Source: an uncultured Treponema sp. (GTDB lineage Bacteria; Spirochaetota; Spirochaetia; Treponematales; Treponemataceae). From it: DNA of 51,598 bases. The stretch is from positions 1-51,598 of the forward strand of contig CAMOWQ010000003.1 of NCBI GenBank assembly GCA_946628495.1, given 5' to 3'. Position numbers and translations under genes: made by a program. Within the stretch, counting starts at the first letter, position 1, and each line of letters opens with the position of its first letter. The notes below the pieces were generated by a model. The model was not told the origin of the DNA. It did not search any database and saw only the letters and a program-made list of their open reading frames with translations. Below, in pieces: positions 15,698 to 24,599 of this stretch.

Positions 15698-17095
15698 ATG
15701 AAAGAACTATTATCCGCAGATGAACTTTGTTCCAGAATGATGCACATTTCTTATTCATATTTTATGGTTGATGTTTGGCATGACAGGGAATCGTATTATG
15801 CATTGCCAATGGAACTGGTAGAAAAGAATTTATTACTGACTAGCGGACTTTTTCTTTGTTTTGTTATGGAAGGAAAACTTAGCGAAGCTCAAGAGCTTAT
15901 TAAAAACTGGACAGATAATCCTATGGCATATTATGGTTTGTTTTTAGCTCATCCTTTGATTACGTGGAAGGACTTTATTGAGTGTATGGAAAAGATGAAA
16001 AACGAACACATCTTTATTCCACAGTTTATGCTTACTGCAGGACGCCCGTATCTTTTAAACGGCTTTAATGATTTTTCCAGAATTGGCCCTCTTTTGGAAT
16101 CTCATAAATCATATTTTATAAGCTACATGGAATGTATTTATGATAAAGCACTTGTTCCATATATATATGATTTGTGTCTTGCTGAATATTACTATCAGAA
16201 AGACAGGCTTTTTGATGCAGAAGTCATTGTAAGCAGGATAATAAAGGAATTTAATAACGATAAGGAACAGAGACTTTTGTTTGTTTCGCTTTCTCTTCAG
16301 GCAAAAATTATGATGGCACAAGGTAAAACTGTAAGTGTCCGTAGTTATATAAAAAATATCAGGGGGCTTGTAAGAAAGAACGGAGAAGCAGAATTTTCTT
16401 TTAATATAGATGCTGCTGAAGTAAAATTGGCTTTTTACGAAGGAAATCATACTGTTATAGCAAACTGGCTTAAAAATGATGCGCCAGACGAATTTGCAGA
16501 TTTTAATATGCTTGATTTATTCCGTTATATGGTAAAAATGCGCTGCTATATTCTTAATCAAAAGTATACGGCTGTAGTAGCACTTGCAGAAAAACTTCGT
16601 CCCTTAATAGAAGCTGGTAAACGCCACATGGATTTATGTGAACTGGATTTAATACTTGCCATAGCATTTTACAGGGCAAAAGAAAATCAGCTTGCTTTTG
16701 AAGCACTTTCGCGGTCGTTAAAGATTGCACGCCGCCGTCATTATTACAGGCTTATTGCAGACGAAGGAGAAGCAATTTTACGACTGTTAATTGATTATGT
16801 AAAACAATATGGCGAAACTCCTTTTCTTATGAAGCTTATAGAAAGTACGCGAAAAATGGCAATTAATCATCCTTTGTATTTAAAGGCCTGCTATAAAAAT
16901 GGCGTTACGTTTACACAAATGGAAATTGATGTTCTAAAATTAATTGAACAGGGAAAATCAAAAGAAGAAATCAGCGAATACTTTTTTATAAGTACAAATA
17001 CTGTTAAATATCACTTTAAAAATATATATGCAAAACTTGAAGCGAGTTCTGCTCATCAGGCAGTTTGGGAAGCCCGGGTTTTAGGCATAATATGA
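15698..17095 (+). CDS. LuxR-type transcriptional regulator with TPR-like N-terminal region
   Basis: A 465-aa protein with a helical, TPR-like body and a C-terminal LuxR/GerE helix-turn-helix: FTQMEIDVLKLIEQGKS, then EEISEYFFISTNTVKYHF, ending at the carboxyl terminus. This resembles the C-terminal half of MalT-type regulators without their P-loop ATPase. The start at 15698 has GAGG 8 nt before it; an alternative ATG at 15677 lacks such a site. It begins 13 bp after the BMP-family gene and closes the sensory unit, so it is probably the transcriptional output, possibly of the export operon that begins 110 bp downstream. No ligand site was seen. Confidence 0.83.
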   Translation: MKELLSADELCSRMMHISYSYFMVDVWHDRESYYALPMELVEKNLLLTSGLFLCFVMEGKLSEAQELIKNWTDNPMAYYGLFLAHPLITWKDFIECMEKMKNEHIFIPQFMLTAGRPYLLNGFNDFSRIGPLLESHKSYFISYMECIYDKALVPYIYDLCLAEYYYQKDRLFDAEVIVSRIIKEFNNDKEQRLLFVSLSLQAKIMMAQGKTVSVRSYIKNIRGLVRKNGEAEFSFNIDAAEVKLAFYEGNHTVIANWLKNDAPDEFADFNMLDLFRYMVKMRCYILNQKYTAVVALAEKLRPLIEAGKRHMDLCELDLILAIAFYRAKENQLAFEALSRSLKIARRRHYYRLIADEGEAILRLLIDYVKQYGETPFLMKLIESTRKMAINHPLYLKACYKNGVTFTQMEIDVLKLIEQGKSKEEISEYFFISTNTVKYHFKNIYAKLEASSAHQAVWEARVLGII

Positions 17096-17111
17096 TATTT
17101 TATGTAAAATA

Positions 17112-17168
17112 TTGACATAAATAGGGTTTCTATTATATAACGATGATATACCTTGTCAGGTGAGGTAT
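17112..17168 (+). promoter_or_regulatory. Promoter and inverted repeat before the export operon
   Basis: TTGACA (17112-17117) and TATATA (17134-17139) are 16 bp apart. Downstream, ATACCT-tgtcaggtg-AGGTAT (17148-17168) is an inverted repeat that could be an operator or a short 5' hairpin. It is the only clear promoter before the chain of genes ending at 26728. The neighbouring LuxR-type regulator is an obvious candidate to act here, by position only. Confidence 0.55.
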
Positions 17169-17204
17169 GTAGCAACTATTAAAATAAAAGCAAAGGGGCA
17201 GTAA

Positions 17205-18407
17205 ATGAAGTTCGGAAAAATAACTCCTGTTGGTTTTACAAAAAAAATATTTTTTGTGGTGTATGCGTCTTTGCTCATGTCTTTGTCGTCCTGCTATTCA
17301 GTTTTTTCTGGTGGAACTGGCGGCATTGTTGTAGATGCTGAATCAACTTCCTCTCCAAAAAGCGGAATTGCAAATGTTGATGTGTATGCCTATATGTCTT
17401 TGGCAGAACGCGATGCAGATTTTTCAAAATGGAAGGCTGGTTCTGTTTTTGCGCCAAGTGCAGAATATTATGGTCATACGGTTAGCGGTTCGGATGGCAG
17501 TTTTTCAATAAGCAGGCTTGTCTGGAAATCTGAGAAACCTGATTTTTGGAAAGATGCAGATTATACCGATGTATATCTTCTTTTTTATAACGAAAATTAT
17601 GGCCTTACAAAAGGACAGACAATCATCATTTCGGATGGAACAAGTAATACAGTTTATCAGGAATTAACGGCAATTAGAAAAACTACAGCATTGAATTTTA
17701 ATTTTATTGATGTTTCAACGGGAAATCAGTCTACAAGAAATATGTATATTCAGGTAAAAGTTCCGCAGACAACAGAAACGGTTACCGACGCAGCTGATAA
17801 AGTTTACGAAGCAACAATTTCTGGCAGCGGCACGATTTCTGTAAGTTATCCGAGATGGCAGTCAGAGCAGAATAAAACGGATGGTGTTGAAACAAAGCCT
17901 GTTATTTCAATTACATATACTCATAGCAGTTCGGAAATTGAATGGAAGGGCTGTTTTCATGCTGATAATGAAGATAAAAACTATGCGTTTTTTGAAGACG
18001 GATTTTTGCTCAAAAAAGCTATAATGAATCTTTCTTATGATATTAATCTTTATGGAAAACCAACAAGGCTTACTATGCCGTCCGTCGGTGGTCAGTATAT
18101 AAACACTGGAGACGCACAAGATGACGGTGTTCCAGTTCTTCTAAAGATGAAAGATTCGCAGGGAAATTACACAATAGATTGCGGACAGGTAACAACGGCT
18201 TCTCAGGTAAAAGGAACAACTTCGGAAGAAAAGCACGGAGTTTTTAGCGGACTTGGAACAGGCTTTACCTGGATTGATACAACTTATACCGGAAAATTTG
18301 CTTCTGCTCCGGTTAGAATTAGTGCAGGAGAAAAATCACTGGAAATGGATATTCGCAGTAATTCAGATTCTTATACAGTGCAGCTGGGAACAGGTACGGG
18401 ACAATAA
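17205..18407 (+). CDS. Hypothetical lipoprotein at the head of the export operon
   Basis: A 400-aa protein with a basic N-terminus, a hydrophobic core and a lipobox LSSC at about residue 30. AGGGG precedes the ATG. After the lipidated cysteine comes a Gly/Ser-rich stretch, then a region that looks like a carboxypeptidase-regulatory-like beta fold (SGIANVDVYAYMS..VSGSDGSFSISRL). The rest is beta-rich, polar and without recognisable catalytic motifs. It is 1 nt from the TolC-like gene and heads the operon, so it may be a cargo, a surface subunit or a stand-in for the missing adaptor protein. I do not recognise the family beyond the N-terminal fold. Confidence 0.75.
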   Translation: MKFGKITPVGFTKKIFFVVYASLLMSLSSCYSVFSGGTGGIVVDAESTSSPKSGIANVDVYAYMSLAERDADFSKWKAGSVFAPSAEYYGHTVSGSDGSFSISRLVWKSEKPDFWKDADYTDVYLLFYNENYGLTKGQTIIISDGTSNTVYQELTAIRKTTALNFNFIDVSTGNQSTRNMYIQVKVPQTTETVTDAADKVYEATISGSGTISVSYPRWQSEQNKTDGVETKPVISITYTHSSSEIEWKGCFHADNEDKNYAFFEDGFLLKKAIMNLSYDINLYGKPTRLTMPSVGGQYINTGDAQDDGVPVLLKMKDSQGNYTIDCGQVTTASQVKGTTSEEKHGVFSGLGTGFTWIDTTYTGKFASAPVRISAGEKSLEMDIRSNSDSYTVQLGTGTGQ

Positions 18408-18408
18408 T

Positions 18409-19827
18409 TTGAAATACAAATCTTTTTTGACGACATTTCTATTCTTTTCGTTCTGCTTTGCTGCTTTTTCGGAAGAACGGCTTTATACTTTTTCCGATTT
18501 ACGCAGTGAAATGCTGCAAAGTAATCCTGATCTTTTAAAATTGCAGCAGGAATATGAAAGAGCCTTGCTGGATCAAAAAGATGCAAAAGCCGGACGTGGA
18601 CCAACAGTTGATCTTCAGATAACCGGCACGTACATGGTAAAACCGCCTGTTGAAGCCCTTTATCTTAATGTTGACGAAATTTTGAATTCCATACAATGGC
18701 CTTCTGGGGTGCGGCCTGCATCTTCGGGACAGCATGTAAAAATTTATGATGGCATGGAAAATACTTTGTATAATTTTCAGTTGTCTGTAACGCAGCCAAT
18801 TTTTACCTGGGGCAAACTTTCAAATGCCGAAAAACTTTATACACAGATTGCAATAATAAAACAAATTCAGGTTGATTCAGAAATTCAAAAACTCGATACG
18901 GAACTTGAAACACGTCTTATCAGTCTGTTTTATTTAAATCAGATAATGAAAGTTCTGGAAGAAGAAAAGCAATATGTTGAACGGCTTGTGCGTACCAGCG
19001 AAGATGCAGAAAAAACAGGAATGCTTCTTCATCAGGATGTTGTGGAAGCAAAAATTCAGGCAAAGGAACTGGAAATTGCACAGGAAGATGTTTCGGAACA
19101 GATTAATAATCAACTTTTGGAATTGAGCCGCACAACTGGCATAGAAAATTTAACGTTTGAAAATTGCAGTTTTTCTGTAGACGAACAGGCCTTTGAACGG
19201 ATTCTTTTGTGGGACAGACAGCAGACCGAAGAGCTTGCCTTATCTGGAAATCAACTTTCTATAAAAATGCTTACAAATCTTCAGCAGGTAAATGAAATTG
19301 CAAAAAAAATTGCAGACGGTTATGTAAACTGGAAGCCAGATGTTGCATTGCAGATTACTGGTGGTTATGGAGGTTCAAGATTTCCTTTTGCAGAACCAAA
19401 CTGGCTTTTAAAAGATGATTATACGGCAAATATTACGATTGGAATAAAAACAACAGTCTGGGACGGCGGAAAAAGACTGAATGATGTTTCAAGAAAAATG
19501 AGCGAGCGTGTTACGGCAGATATCAATACTTTAGACGCGCGTTCTTCCATAAAAAAGAATTTGAGCGCTGAATGGAACACTGCTGACGTTTGCCGTATGA
19601 AAATTGAATATCAGAATTTAAAAATTGAAGCTGCGGCATCTCGTATAAAACAGAACGAAACCCTTTTTAATTCGGGTTATGGTTCAGAAACAGATCTGCT
19701 GTCGGCAAAAATGGATAAATGTAATCAGGAAATTGAAAAAATAAAACAGCAGCTAAGTTTTGCGGCTGCATGTATGACAATAAAATATCTGGCAGGTAAC
19801 AATTCAGCTGAACGCGGGTGTTATTAA
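18409..19827 (+). CDS. TolC-like outer-membrane efflux protein
   Basis: A 472-aa outer-membrane channel protein. The start is TTG at 18409, which gives a signal peptide (KYKSFLTTFLFFSFCFAAFS, then EERLYTF); a longer frame begins inside the preceding gene and lacks a signal. Two OEP repeats are visible, each with long coiled-coil helices: the first around residues 30-240 (NPDLLKLQQEYERALLDQKDAKAG, then PIFTWGKLSNAEKL), the second around 260-465 (KPDVALQITGGYGG, then TVWDGGKRLNDV, and a closing helix with GSETDLLSAKMD). It lies between a lipoprotein and an ABC transporter. It probably serves that ABC system and could also serve the adaptor-RND pair, which lacks a channel. Confidence 0.87.
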   Translation: MKYKSFLTTFLFFSFCFAAFSEERLYTFSDLRSEMLQSNPDLLKLQQEYERALLDQKDAKAGRGPTVDLQITGTYMVKPPVEALYLNVDEILNSIQWPSGVRPASSGQHVKIYDGMENTLYNFQLSVTQPIFTWGKLSNAEKLYTQIAIIKQIQVDSEIQKLDTELETRLISLFYLNQIMKVLEEEKQYVERLVRTSEDAEKTGMLLHQDVVEAKIQAKELEIAQEDVSEQINNQLLELSRTTGIENLTFENCSFSVDEQAFERILLWDRQQTEELALSGNQLSIKMLTNLQQVNEIAKKIADGYVNWKPDVALQITGGYGGSRFPFAEPNWLLKDDYTANITIGIKTTVWDGGKRLNDVSRKMSERVTADINTLDARSSIKKNLSAEWNTADVCRMKIEYQNLKIEAAASRIKQNETLFNSGYGSETDLLSAKMDKCNQEIEKIKQQLSFAAACMTIKYLAGNNSAERGCY

Positions 19828-19860
19828 TATAATGTCAGAATTAATATATGGAGGAGCAGT

Positions 19861-20712
19861 GTGTCTGTAGTTACTTTGAAGAATGTGCACAAATTTTACC
19901 CGATGGGTAAGGAAAGAGTTGAGGCCGTAAAAGGCGTTTCTTTTGATATTGAAAAAGGTGAATTTGCCGCAATTTCGGGGCCTTCTGGTTCAGGAAAATC
20001 AACAATTCTGAATATGATTGGTTTGATTGATTTGCCGAGTGATGGTTCTATTGTTATTGGCGGAACTGATGTTTATGAGGGAGTAAATCTTGCTGATGCG
20101 GAAGTTGTTAATACAAGATGGTCGAATGCGCTTCCTGATAAAAAAGACGGCAAACGAAAAAAGAGCCGTGTTTCTATTCCTGCAAAACTTGACCGCAGGA
20201 TTACTGCATTGCGCCGTTCTCATTTAGGATTTATTTTTCAGACTTTCAACCTTATTCCTGTTTTGAATGTTTATGAAAATGTTGAATTTCCTCTTCTTCT
20301 TGAATCTAAAGATCCAAATTCAAAAAGCCCTGTTGATGATTTTACAAAGGCACAGAAAGAAGAATGGATTAACTTTTTGATTGAAAAGGTTGGGCTTACA
20401 GACTGGAAAAATCACAAGGCAAATGAACTTTCCGGCGGTCAGAGGCAGCGTGTTGCAATTGCACGTGCGCTTGTTACAAAAGCACCTGTTATTCTTGCCG
20501 ATGAGCCTACAGCAAACCTCGATTCTAAAAATTCCGAGCAGATTTTGAGTTTGATGAAATCTCTTAATAAAGATCCTGATTTGCAGACGACATTTATCTT
20601 CTCTACTCACGATTCTCGTATTGTTGATATGTGTGATCATGTTGTTCATCTTCTGGATGGTCAGGTTACGAATGATGAGCATAAAACAGGTTCTGACGTT
20701 TACAAAATTTAA
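19861..20712 (+). CDS. ABC transporter ATPase, MacB/LolD type, with an internal insertion
   Basis: A 283-aa cytoplasmic ATPase that drives the two FtsX-type permeases downstream. It starts at GTG behind GGAGGAG. Motifs: Walker A GPSGSGKST (residues ~41-49), Q-loop FIFQTFNLIPVLNVYENV (~124-141), signature LSGGQRQRVAIARAL (~191-205), Walker B VILADEPTANLDS (~212-224) and the switch histidine in STHDSR. Between Walker A and the Q-loop there are about 35 extra residues (from about DAEVVNTRWSNALP through the KKDGKRKKSR stretch) compared with LolD or MacB. The insertion is basic and polar. The transport direction is presumably outward or extraction from the inner membrane. Confidence 0.93.
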   Translation: MSVVTLKNVHKFYPMGKERVEAVKGVSFDIEKGEFAAISGPSGSGKSTILNMIGLIDLPSDGSIVIGGTDVYEGVNLADAEVVNTRWSNALPDKKDGKRKKSRVSIPAKLDRRITALRRSHLGFIFQTFNLIPVLNVYENVEFPLLLESKDPNSKSPVDDFTKAQKEEWINFLIEKVGLTDWKNHKANELSGGQRQRVAIARALVTKAPVILADEPTANLDSKNSEQILSLMKSLNKDPDLQTTFIFSTHDSRIVDMCDHVVHLLDGQVTNDEHKTGSDVYKI

Positions 20713-20716
20713 GTTT

Positions 20717-20760
20717 TATAGAACATCGGCCGCCTACCGTGCGGCCTTACACAGGAGTTT
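20717..20760 (+). repeat. Family R intercistronic hairpin-SD element, copy between ABC ATPase and permease
   Basis: TATAGAACA, then hairpin GGCCGC-ctaccgt-GCGGCC, then CTTACACAGGAG, which is the ribosome-binding site of the permease gene 6-10 nt further on. The GC stem is identical to the copy at 4241-4330; the upstream AT hairpin is missing here. Confidence 0.7.
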
Positions 20761-20766
20761 ATTTAT

Positions 20767-22290
20767 ATGAAAGAGATAATAAAACTTGCCGTGCGGAATC
20801 TTAAGGAGCATAAATCCAAGACGATTATAATTTCCATGTTCATTCTTTTTGGAGTTGCAATCGTTGTTATGGGTAATTCGTTCCTTGAATCTGTAAACCG
20901 CGGGCTTGAAAAAGATTTCCGTGCCAACATTACGGGCGACCTTGCAATTTCGGTAATTCCGGAAAAAGGTACGGTTATAGATTTGTTTGGTGTAAATACA
21001 ACGAATATTTCGGGCGAAATTCCGCAGATTCCAGCCCTTGCAGATTTGGAACGCATCGAAGAAATTCTTGCCGAAACAGACGGTATTAAAAAGCAGTCTA
21101 AGATGATTTCGGCACAGGTAATTCTTTCTAAAGATGCAGAAATGGATTTTTCTGTTCTTCAGGATGATGATAAGGATCTTGGCGTAATGGATTTGCCTAT
21201 TTCCATGCTTTTTGCAGGCGAAACGGGTACTTTCTGGGAACTATTCCCTGATCTGAAAATGATAGAAGGTCATTATCCTACACCTGGTTCAAACGAAATT
21301 ATTGTAGATACCCGTGTCGTTGATAATTTTGTAAAAACCTGGAATGATACGCTTGAAATTGGTGATGACGTGCTTCTTGCCAGTATGGGCGGTGTTTTGC
21401 GTGAAGGTAAAGTTGTAGGCATTTTCAAACCTGCGAACGAGTATTCGGCAATGTTCCAGACAGTATATTGCGAGCCGGGATTTGCCCGTTCATTTGCTGA
21501 ACTTACCTATGCCTCTTCTTTTAGTCAGGAGTTGCCGGATACAGTAGACCTTTCTATTTCGGAAATGTCAGAAGACGACCTTTTTGGTGATGATGATTTG
21601 TTCGGCGACATCGGTTTTGATGATTCAATTCTTGGAACAACTTCTGATTTTGACAGTATTCTTGGTGATACGACTTTGCGCGACCAGCTTAATCAGACGG
21701 ATGATGGTTCCTGGCAGTTTGTGCTTGCAAAACTTGATAAGCCTCATGCAGATAAAAAAATTGTTGCCCAGTTGAACAAACGTTTTAAGGAAGAAGGCCT
21801 GAATGCTCTTGCAATGGACTGGAAAAAAGCTGCTTATTCTTATTCTGGAACGGTAGATGGCATTGGTTTTATCTTTAATCTGCTCATAATAATTCTTGCG
21901 ATTGTTGTGTTTATCATCATTATGAATACGATGGTCGTTTCTGTTATTGAACGCACTAGCGAAATTGGTACTATGCGTGCCATTGGTGCAGAAAAGAAGT
22001 TTGTAAAGAAATTGTTTTATTCAGAGGCAGTGATTCTTACATCTCTTTCTTCAGTAGCAGGAATTATATTTGCTTTTATCTGCATGGCGATTTTTAATGC
22101 ATTCAATATTGCGGTTACAAATTCAATAGCAAAGATGATTCTTGGCGGCGGTCTGCTTCATTTTAGTCCGACTCCAAAAATCATAATTCTTACTATCGTG
22201 GTGGCGCTTTTGGGAAGTATCATCAGTAACAGATATCCTGTAAAATCTGCGCTCAGAATTACACCAATTAAGGCTTTGAGCAAGGAATAG
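20767..22290 (+). CDS. ABC permease, FtsX/MacB family, with an acidic periplasmic insert
   Basis: A 507-aa inner-membrane permease with the MacB/LolC topology: one N-terminal helix (~18-40), a large periplasmic domain (~45-365) and three C-terminal helices (~368-395, ~420-450, ~465-490). Family markers include ERTSEIGTMRAIGA, the coupling-helix region. In the periplasmic domain there is an Asp-rich stretch at about residues 263-300 with EDDLFGDDDLFGDIGFDD, not typical of the family. The same D-D-x-L-F pattern occurs in the beta-barrel protein encoded at 24600-26075. A family R hairpin carries its ribosome-binding site. It works with the ATPase before it and the permease after it. Confidence 0.9.
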   Translation: MKEIIKLAVRNLKEHKSKTIIISMFILFGVAIVVMGNSFLESVNRGLEKDFRANITGDLAISVIPEKGTVIDLFGVNTTNISGEIPQIPALADLERIEEILAETDGIKKQSKMISAQVILSKDAEMDFSVLQDDDKDLGVMDLPISMLFAGETGTFWELFPDLKMIEGHYPTPGSNEIIVDTRVVDNFVKTWNDTLEIGDDVLLASMGGVLREGKVVGIFKPANEYSAMFQTVYCEPGFARSFAELTYASSFSQELPDTVDLSISEMSEDDLFGDDDLFGDIGFDDSILGTTSDFDSILGDTTLRDQLNQTDDGSWQFVLAKLDKPHADKKIVAQLNKRFKEEGLNALAMDWKKAAYSYSGTVDGIGFIFNLLIIILAIVVFIIIMNTMVVSVIERTSEIGTMRAIGAEKKFVKKLFYSEAVILTSLSSVAGIIFAFICMAIFNAFNIAVTNSIAKMILGGGLLHFSPTPKIIILTIVVALLGSIISNRYPVKSALRITPIKALSKE

Positions 22291-22300
22291 GAGGCGTAGA

Positions 22301-23656
22301 ATGAAAACTATATCATTGTCATTAAGAAACCTTACAAGAAATAAAAGACGTAACGCCATTCTTGCAGTTGCAATTGCATTCGGATTTTTTGTCGTAACTG
22401 CAATTGACGGGCTTACAACCGGTATGGTAGGCAATCTCGAAAATCAGATTACGCAGCTTGTTGGCGGAAACGTTATTGCAGAAGGTCTTGAATGGGAAAA
22501 TCCTACAACTCCTGGCGGCAAGGCAAAACTTGTTAATATCGTCCGCGACAGGGATTACATTAAAAATATTGTAGACGAACTGAATCTTAAATATGATTAT
22601 TATTCCTGTTTTACAACGGCCGGTGGAACTGCAATTTTTAATGGTAAAAAATCTTCTATTCAGCTTTACGGCCGCGATTTGAACGAAAAACTTTTGCGGG
22701 AATCGTTCCAGTTTACAAGCGGCGGTATAAATCAGGATGTAAAGAACGGGCTTATCATCAGCGACAAGGCTGCATCGTCGTTAAATATTCAGGTTGGTGA
22801 TGAGTTGATTTTTTCAACCTATACGGTGTACGGACAGAATACCTTTGCTGATATGAAAGTTACGGGAATCATAAAGTCTAATTCGTTTATGAATTCTATG
22901 CAGGCTTATGCAGATATTGAAGATGTAAATGAAATTATTGAAATGCCGGAAGGCGGATATTCAATGTTTTCAATCTATCTCCGCGACAAAAATCAGCAGA
23001 CAAAAGCTGCTATGATGATTGAAGAAAGAATCCGCAAGGACAGCGAAACAAATCCTGAAATCAATGTTACAAGCCGTATTGAAGCAATGAAAACGAATCC
23101 TTCAAATATTGGAAAAGGAATTGAGCGTCAAATTGACCCTAAAAAACCGGAAAACGAATGGAAGGGCGTAAAATACGGTGTCGAAACGTTGTATGATGAA
23201 ATTCCGCAGATTAAAACCGTATTGAATATCGTGCATATTGTAACAACGGTGATTCTTCTTGTAATCCTCTTGATTGTAATGGTTGGTGTTTCGAATACGT
23301 ACCGCATGGTTTTGTATGAACGTATCCGCGAAATTGGTACTATGCGTGCGCTTGGTATGACAGGAAAAGATACGCGGCGGGTATTTACAAACGAAGCTGT
23401 TATTCTTTGTATTATCGGTGCACTTGCAGGCTTATTGTTCGCTGCAATCGTCATGACAATCGTGCACTTTATTCCGATTAATAACGATGCACTTTCCTTC
23501 TTTTTACAGAAAGGACATTTTACATTCAAACTTTCGGCTGTATCGATTATAGTTCAATATTTGATGCTGATTGTCCTTACTACGATTGCTGTACGTGGAA
23601 GCGCAAAGACGGCTGCAAGAATGAGTCCTGCAGAAGCCTTGCGTACTGTAAAATAA
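22301..23656 (+). CDS. ABC permease, FtsX/LolE family
   Basis: A 451-aa partner permease with the same 1+3 helix layout: TM1 at ~20-40, a periplasmic domain, then helices at ~305-335, ~360-390 and ~410-435. The conserved cytoplasmic motif reads ERIREIGTMRALGMTGKD, and the C-terminus ARMSPAEALR is typical of the family. It begins 10 bp after the first permease with AGGAGG in front. Two different permeases with one ATPase is the LolCDE arrangement. The acidic insert of its partner is absent here. Confidence 0.92.
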   Translation: MKTISLSLRNLTRNKRRNAILAVAIAFGFFVVTAIDGLTTGMVGNLENQITQLVGGNVIAEGLEWENPTTPGGKAKLVNIVRDRDYIKNIVDELNLKYDYYSCFTTAGGTAIFNGKKSSIQLYGRDLNEKLLRESFQFTSGGINQDVKNGLIISDKAASSLNIQVGDELIFSTYTVYGQNTFADMKVTGIIKSNSFMNSMQAYADIEDVNEIIEMPEGGYSMFSIYLRDKNQQTKAAMMIEERIRKDSETNPEINVTSRIEAMKTNPSNIGKGIERQIDPKKPENEWKGVKYGVETLYDEIPQIKTVLNIVHIVTTVILLVILLIVMVGVSNTYRMVLYERIREIGTMRALGMTGKDTRRVFTNEAVILCIIGALAGLLFAAIVMTIVHFIPINNDALSFFLQKGHFTFKLSAVSIIVQYLMLIVLTTIAVRGSAKTAARMSPAEALRTVK

Positions 23657-23732
23657 AACTTCTTATAAAAATGATTTTTAGCGGCGGGCGTGTCTTGCCG
23701 CAATAATTGCAATTTGATTTGGAGATAAAACA

Positions 23733-24494
23733 ATGAAAAAAATTATCACTTTAATTGGCGCAGCTCTTTTTTCGACTTTTGCATTTGCACAGGTTTCTCC
23801 TGATGTTGCCGAAAAAGCTTATAAGATTATGGAATCAACAGATGATGCGCTTGCATATCACGGAGATTATTCGGCTACAGTTTCTCTTGTTGTAGAAAAG
23901 CCTGGAAAACCAAAAGAAAACCTTCAATATAAGATTTTTGAACGTACAGACAAAGATTTAATGACTATTGTTCAGTTGTTCCCGGAAGCTGATAAAGGAA
24001 ACGGCTATCTTCGAAACGGCGACAACATCTGGTCGTATGATCCAATCAGCCGCAAATTTTCGCATACATCTTTAAAAGAAGCCTTGGGCGATTCAGATAT
24101 GAAGCTTGATGATGTTGAACAGAACGATACCCGCTGGCGTGATAATTATAATGTTGCGGCTTTTGAAGAAGGAACTCTTGGAAAATATCCTGTTTATATC
24201 GTAACTCTTACTGCAAAAACAAGCGAACCTTCTTATGCAAAATCAAAATATTATATCCGTAAGGATGTTCCGCTTGTTCTAAAAGAAGAAGATTTTTCTG
24301 GTTCTGACCGTTTGATGCGTACTATTTTAATTCCAAAATATTCAAAAGTTCCTGCCGGTTATGTTTCTTCTCAGGTTATTATGCGTGATGAATTGAATAA
24401 GGGGGAACAGACTCAGCAGGTTATTTCTGACCTTACTTTTGATGCGCTTCCTGATAAGATTTTTACAAAGGCATATCTGGAAGGTTTGAATTAA
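23733..24494 (+). CDS. LolA-like outer-membrane lipoprotein-sorting protein
   Basis: A 253-aa periplasmic protein with a signal peptide (cleavage after AFAQ, about residue 20) and the half-barrel pattern of LolA-like carriers associated with FtsX-type transporters: the region GNGYLRNGDNIWSYDPISRKF and the later RWRDNYNVAAFE are characteristic. It would carry a hydrophobic molecule from the permeases across the periplasm. GGAG lies 8 nt before the ATG. The 76 bp before it contain a short GC hairpin (GCGGC..GCCGC) of unknown role. Its position between permeases and a beta-barrel supports a relay from inner to outer membrane. Confidence 0.85.
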   Translation: MKKIITLIGAALFSTFAFAQVSPDVAEKAYKIMESTDDALAYHGDYSATVSLVVEKPGKPKENLQYKIFERTDKDLMTIVQLFPEADKGNGYLRNGDNIWSYDPISRKFSHTSLKEALGDSDMKLDDVEQNDTRWRDNYNVAAFEEGTLGKYPVYIVTLTAKTSEPSYAKSKYYIRKDVPLVLKEEDFSGSDRLMRTILIPKYSKVPAGYVSSQVIMRDELNKGEQTQQVISDLTFDALPDKIFTKAYLEGLN

Positions 24495-24498
24495 CAGA

Positions 24499-24590
24499 AT
24501 ATTCAGGAGGACAAGCTAAAAATTGCTTTCGCAATTTTCTTAACGCTTTCCTATAGAACACAGCCCGCTAGCGGGCTCTCACAGGAGTTT
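24499..24590 (+). repeat. Family R intercistronic hairpin-SD element, copy before the beta-barrel gene
   Basis: An AT hairpin AAAATTGC-tttc-GCAATTTT is followed by ACGCTTTCCTATAGAACAC, a GC hairpin AGCCCGC-ta-GCGGGCT, and CTCACAGGAG, the ribosome-binding site of the next gene. It aligns across its whole length with the copy at 4241-4330; both sides of the GC stem and the loop of the AT hairpin differ. Confidence 0.7.
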
Positions 24591-24599
24591 GTAGTTAAT

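Noticed and set aside
18253..18408. Upstream extension of the TolC-like gene
   Set aside because: It lies wholly inside the preceding lipoprotein gene in another frame and would place the signal peptide 52 residues inside the protein.
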